Below are positions 31,543 through 33,829 of a stretch of 33,829 nt of DNA, in pieces; position 1 is the first letter of the stretch, and each line of letters begins with the position of its first letter. This stretch comes from Phycisphaerae bacterium (lineage in GTDB: Bacteria > Planctomycetota > Phycisphaerae > UBA1845 > JAFGLZ01), in NCBI GenBank assembly GCA_016927755.1, contig JAFGLZ010000024.1:1-33829 (forward strand), written 5' to 3'. The notes under the pieces were generated by a model. It was not told the origin of the DNA. It searched no databases and saw only the letters and a list, made by a program, of their open reading frames with translations. Both the position numbers and the translations under genes were made by a program.

Positions 31543-33303
31543 ATGTCCCGCATCGTATGCACCTGGATCGCCCTGCTCTCCGCCGCGCCCTCTGCATCGC
31601 TCCTCGCCGCCGACGCACACAAGAACGACCAGGGCGTCGACTGGATCGATTGGACCGACAACTGGGGCGTCCCCTTCGGCGACGCCGCCACCATGTTCTA
31701 CGCCAACGTCGAGAACCATCGAAAGTGGCTCGCCGACCAAGGCGTCCCCGCCGACAAGATGCAGTTCGTCGTCGGCGCCGAAACCTCCCTCCGAAAGGTC
31801 TTCCGACCCAAGTGGTGGTTCCACGGCGACATGACCGGCCAGGTCCACCTCGCCGCCGCGCGCGGAGAGACCGAAAGCTTCCAGCTCGTCGTCTGCCCCA
31901 TCGCCGACGGCGAACGAACCATGACCCGCCTCTCCACCGACAAGGACCACGCCGCAGGACCCTTCCTCCCCAAGACCGTCAAGATCGCCTCGATCGTCCC
32001 CACTAACCTCAAAGGCCCCGACGGCGCAACCATCCCCGCCAGCGCCCTCACCATGGCCCGCGTCGACTATATCAAGACCATCCCGGCGCAATACCCCGTC
32101 ATGAACGTCGGCGACTGGCCCGACCCCCTCATGCCCCTCGAAGCCTTCGACGTCGCCAACCCGTCCTGCCAACCCGTCTGGGTCGACCTCCGCGTCCCCC
32201 GTGACGCCAACCCAGGCCGCTACACCGGACAGATCAACGTCGCCGGACCCCACCCCGTCGCCATCACCGTTAACCTCACCGTCTGGCCCTTCGAACTCCC
32301 CGCCAAACGCTCCTACGTCACCATGGGATGGGCCTTCAACGACTGGTTCCTCGCCGGCGGCGTCGAGCCCCTACTCCAAAAGCTCACCGTCCTCATCGAC
32401 CACGGCCTCGCGCCCTGGCACGTCTGCGTCAAGCTCGCCAAGAACCTCGACGACCACGACCGCGTCTTCCGATGGCTCCAAGACCGCGGCGTAAAGCTCC
32501 AAGCCATGACCACGTCCGCCCCCGACCCCAAGTACATCGAGCACCTCCGCCGGCGCGGCTGGCTGAAGCACTTCATCTGCATCCCCGGCGACGAGCCCCA
32601 CGAGCGCGACTGGCCCGAGTACCGCAAACGCGCCGAAACCATCCGCAAGCAATTCCCCGGCCTCACCGTCGCCATGACCGAAGGCCCCACACCCGCCAAC
32701 GCCGGAATGTTCGACCTCTGGATCATCGAGCCCTCCCTCCAACGCGACGACTTCATGCGCGCCGCACAAGCCAGAGGCGATCGAATCTGGTGGTACATGT
32801 GCCAGTTGCCCATCCACGACACCTACCCCGGCCCCATCTGGGCATGCCCCGGCGTCGTCCTCGACCGACCCGCCGTCGACCACCGCATCCCCTATTGGCT
32901 CGCCTGGAAGTACGGCATCGAAGGCATCGGCTACTGGGCCATCTCCTCCTGGCCAAAAGGCTGGGAGAACTGGCCAGACCAGCCCTGGCCCGTCAACCCA
33001 ATCTCCAAGTACCCCTACAGCGGCCAGCACAACGGCAACGGCTTCCTCTGCTACCCCTGCAAAGGCACCGTCCTGCCCTCCCTCCGCCTAAAGATCCTCC
33101 GAGACGGCATGGACGACTACGAATACCTCCTGCTCCTGAAGGCCCGCGCCGGCAACAACCCCACCCCAAGAGACAAACAGCTCCTAGCCGTCCCCCCCGA
33201 AGTAGCCATGAACCTGAGGTACTACAACAAAGACCCCAACGCCATTCTTTCGGCGAGACAGGAGATCGCCACCCGAATCGCCAACCTCCCCTCAGGCCCG
33301 TAG
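31543..33303 (+). CDS. Secreted GH123-like (DUF4091) glycoside hydrolase
   Basis: A 586-residue exported protein (signal peptide 1-~23, ending LLAAD). The C-terminal half matches DUF4091/GH123, a family with beta-N-acetylgalactosaminidases. The site FICIPGDEPHERDWPEYRKR contains adjacent Asp350-Glu351, the DE pair that serves substrate-assisted catalysis in GH123. Other marks are YKYGIEG-like AWKYGIEGIGYWAISSWPKG and the closing LRLKILRDGMDDYEYLLLLK, a DUF4091 hallmark. The N-terminal part (~75-250) is a beta-sandwich with AARGETESFQLVV, the usual accessory domain. An AGGAGG lies ten bases before the ATG. Its last codons overlap a 21-bp repeat. Substrate (GalNAc-containing glycan or another) is inferred from the family only. 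Confidence 0.88.
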   Translation: MSRIVCTWIALLSAAPSASLLAADAHKNDQGVDWIDWTDNWGVPFGDAATMFYANVENHRKWLADQGVPADKMQFVVGAETSLRKVFRPKWWFHGDMTGQVHLAAARGETESFQLVVCPIADGERTMTRLSTDKDHAAGPFLPKTVKIASIVPTNLKGPDGATIPASALTMARVDYIKTIPAQYPVMNVGDWPDPLMPLEAFDVANPSCQPVWVDLRVPRDANPGRYTGQINVAGPHPVAITVNLTVWPFELPAKRSYVTMGWAFNDWFLAGGVEPLLQKLTVLIDHGLAPWHVCVKLAKNLDDHDRVFRWLQDRGVKLQAMTTSAPDPKYIEHLRRRGWLKHFICIPGDEPHERDWPEYRKRAETIRKQFPGLTVAMTEGPTPANAGMFDLWIIEPSLQRDDFMRAAQARGDRIWWYMCQLPIHDTYPGPIWACPGVVLDRPAVDHRIPYWLAWKYGIEGIGYWAISSWPKGWENWPDQPWPVNPISKYPYSGQHNGNGFLCYPCKGTVLPSLRLKILRDGMDDYEYLLLLKARAGNNPTPRDKQLLAVPPEVAMNLRYYNKDPNAILSARQEIATRIANLPSGP

Positions 33304-33349
33304 CGCCGGTCGCTCTGGCGGGTCCCCTTCAGGCCCGTAGCGCCGGTCG
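33292..33349. repeat. Two 21-bp direct repeats, the first spanning the GH123-like stop codon
   Basis: TCAGGCCCGTAGCGCCGGTC (plus G) occurs at 33292-33312 and 33329-33349. The first copy supplies the last two codons and the stop (Gly-Pro-TAG) of the gene. Confidence 0.75.
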
Positions 33350-33357
33350 GAGCGTAG

Positions 33358-33419
33358 CCAGGGGTGGAGTCCGTCGCCTCGGCGGACCTATCCGCCGTGG
33401 CGCCGGACGTAACCCCTGG
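33358..33419. repeat. Long imperfect palindrome
   Basis: CCAGGGGT (33358-33365) pairs with ACCCCTGG (33412-33419), TCCG with CGGA inside, and GGCGGA-CCTA-TCCGCC (33381-33396) forms the inner arm. It may work as a terminator after the glycan cluster, but it looks like a dispersed PVC element. Confidence 0.6.
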
Positions 33420-33829
33420 TGACCGACCACCCAGCCCGATTCAGCCCTGAAAGGGCGAAGGAAACCCCTGCTCACCCCCACCGCGACAATCCACCGCCAA
33501 AAGACAATGCCGACGCCCAACCATCCCTCGCCACCCCAACCAACCCCCGCCCCAAATACCTCCCGTCCCGTAGGGACCGACTGACAATAGCCCAGGGTCT
33601 TCAGTCCTGGGAGCCGAGCCACCCGCAAACGAATCAGTCCCGTAGGGACGGCCTGAAGACAGCCCAGGGATTCATCCCTGGGAACCCGGCGACGCCCCCA
33701 ACAACCCAGTCCCGTAGGGACGGCTGAAGTCTCCCCAAACCCTCGAACGACCCGACGCGTACCTCCGTCTTAACGAAACGCCTCGCCCCGCAATGCGGAA
33801 AACGCACCTCCCCTCACCCCCCCCCCCCC
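33420..33829. other. Non-coding, repeat-rich end of the window
   Basis: No gene is supported after 33303. Besides the listed repeats this part is C-rich sequence that ends in 13 C (33817-33829), which may be a contig-end artefact. Confidence 0.5.
33565..33721. repeat. Array of paired stem-loops with 72-bp period
   Basis: GTCCC-GTA-GGGAC occurs at 33565, 33637 and 33709, exactly 72 bp apart. In the first two units a second hairpin follows: CCCAGG...CCTGGG at ~33591, and a near-perfect CCCAGGGAT-TC-ATCCCTGGG at ~33663. The third unit lacks it. The intervals are related to each other, so this is a tandem array and not CRISPR. Confidence 0.8.

Noticed and set aside
33565..33721. CRISPR array
   Set aside because: The 13-bp palindromes are regularly spaced, but the intervals resemble each other, there are only three units and no cas genes are present.
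1..33829. tRNA, rRNA, tmRNA or SRP RNA genes
   Set aside because: No T-loop (GGTTCGAxTCC) with a fitting acceptor stem and no known RNA core was seen; the GTTCGAATCC-like string near 10217 lies within the permease gene.
33817..33829. Run of 13 C at the window end
   Set aside because: Could be genuine in this C-rich strand but is more likely an assembly-end artefact; nothing can be concluded.

Overview
The window looks like a chromosomal piece of a high-GC planctomycete, perhaps of the Phycisphaerae type. This placement is inference. It rests on dispersed palindromes of a kind common in the PVC group (the 'CACGGGC-loop-GCCCGTG' and 'CCCATCGC-TTCA-GCGGTGGG' hairpins), a small membrane protein ending in a CPGCGYSLRGL zinc ribbon, a Gfo/Idh oxidoreductase, DUF6807 and GH123-like proteins with signal peptides, and an LPS-heptose gene pair. 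No rRNA or tRNA gene was recognised.

Layout. 1-1.4 kb (minus strand): the N-terminal part of a membrane pyrophosphatase and rpsU. 1.9-4.6 kb (plus): a secreted FlgT/LPP20-like protein, a membrane-anchored metallophosphoesterase and a YbgC-type thioesterase. 4.7-7.5 kb: thrS behind a good promoter and an unusual leader, then infC, which can only be full length if it starts at an ATC codon. 7.6-12.7 kb: a secreted FGE-fold protein with InlB-like repeats that lacks the catalytic cysteines, an NCS1-like permease, a decayed sulfatase and a thioredoxin-fold protein. 12.8-17.1 kb: a TSUP exporter divergent from a glycyl-radical enzyme operon (eliminase-type GRE, a possible 47-aa overlapping ORF, and its radical-SAM activase). 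17.1-18.4 kb (minus): an orphan ParA ATPase fused to a glycogen-binding CBM48/AMPK-beta-type domain, with a clear terminator. 18.6-22.6 kb: hldE-gmhA for ADP-heptose synthesis, convergent with a ResB-like cytochrome c biogenesis gene. 22.8-23.8 kb: a Gfo/Idh/MocA oxidoreductase. 23.8-25.9 kb: a repeat-rich island with a zinc-ribbon membrane protein, a ParE-type toxin-antitoxin pair and a RAYT/IS200-like HUH transposase bracketed by an 18-22 bp repeat. 26-33.3 kb: a glycan-degradation cluster (1463-aa multidomain GH99/WbsX-like protein, DUF6807 protein, GH123-like protein). 33.3-33.8 kb: non-coding palindromic repeats, including a 72-bp-period array.

How it fits together. The cluster at 26-33 kb encodes exported proteins and probably processes a complex glycan; the upstream Gfo/Idh enzyme may act on released sugars. 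The GRE operon suggests anaerobic or microaerobic metabolism. The ParA-CBM48 protein is the strongest candidate for undescribed biology: it combines a cargo-positioning ATPase with an alpha-glucan-binding domain. The plus strand is C-rich over many genes of both orientations, but hand counts show G equal to or above C in the toxin-antitoxin/RAYT island, consistent with recent acquisition.
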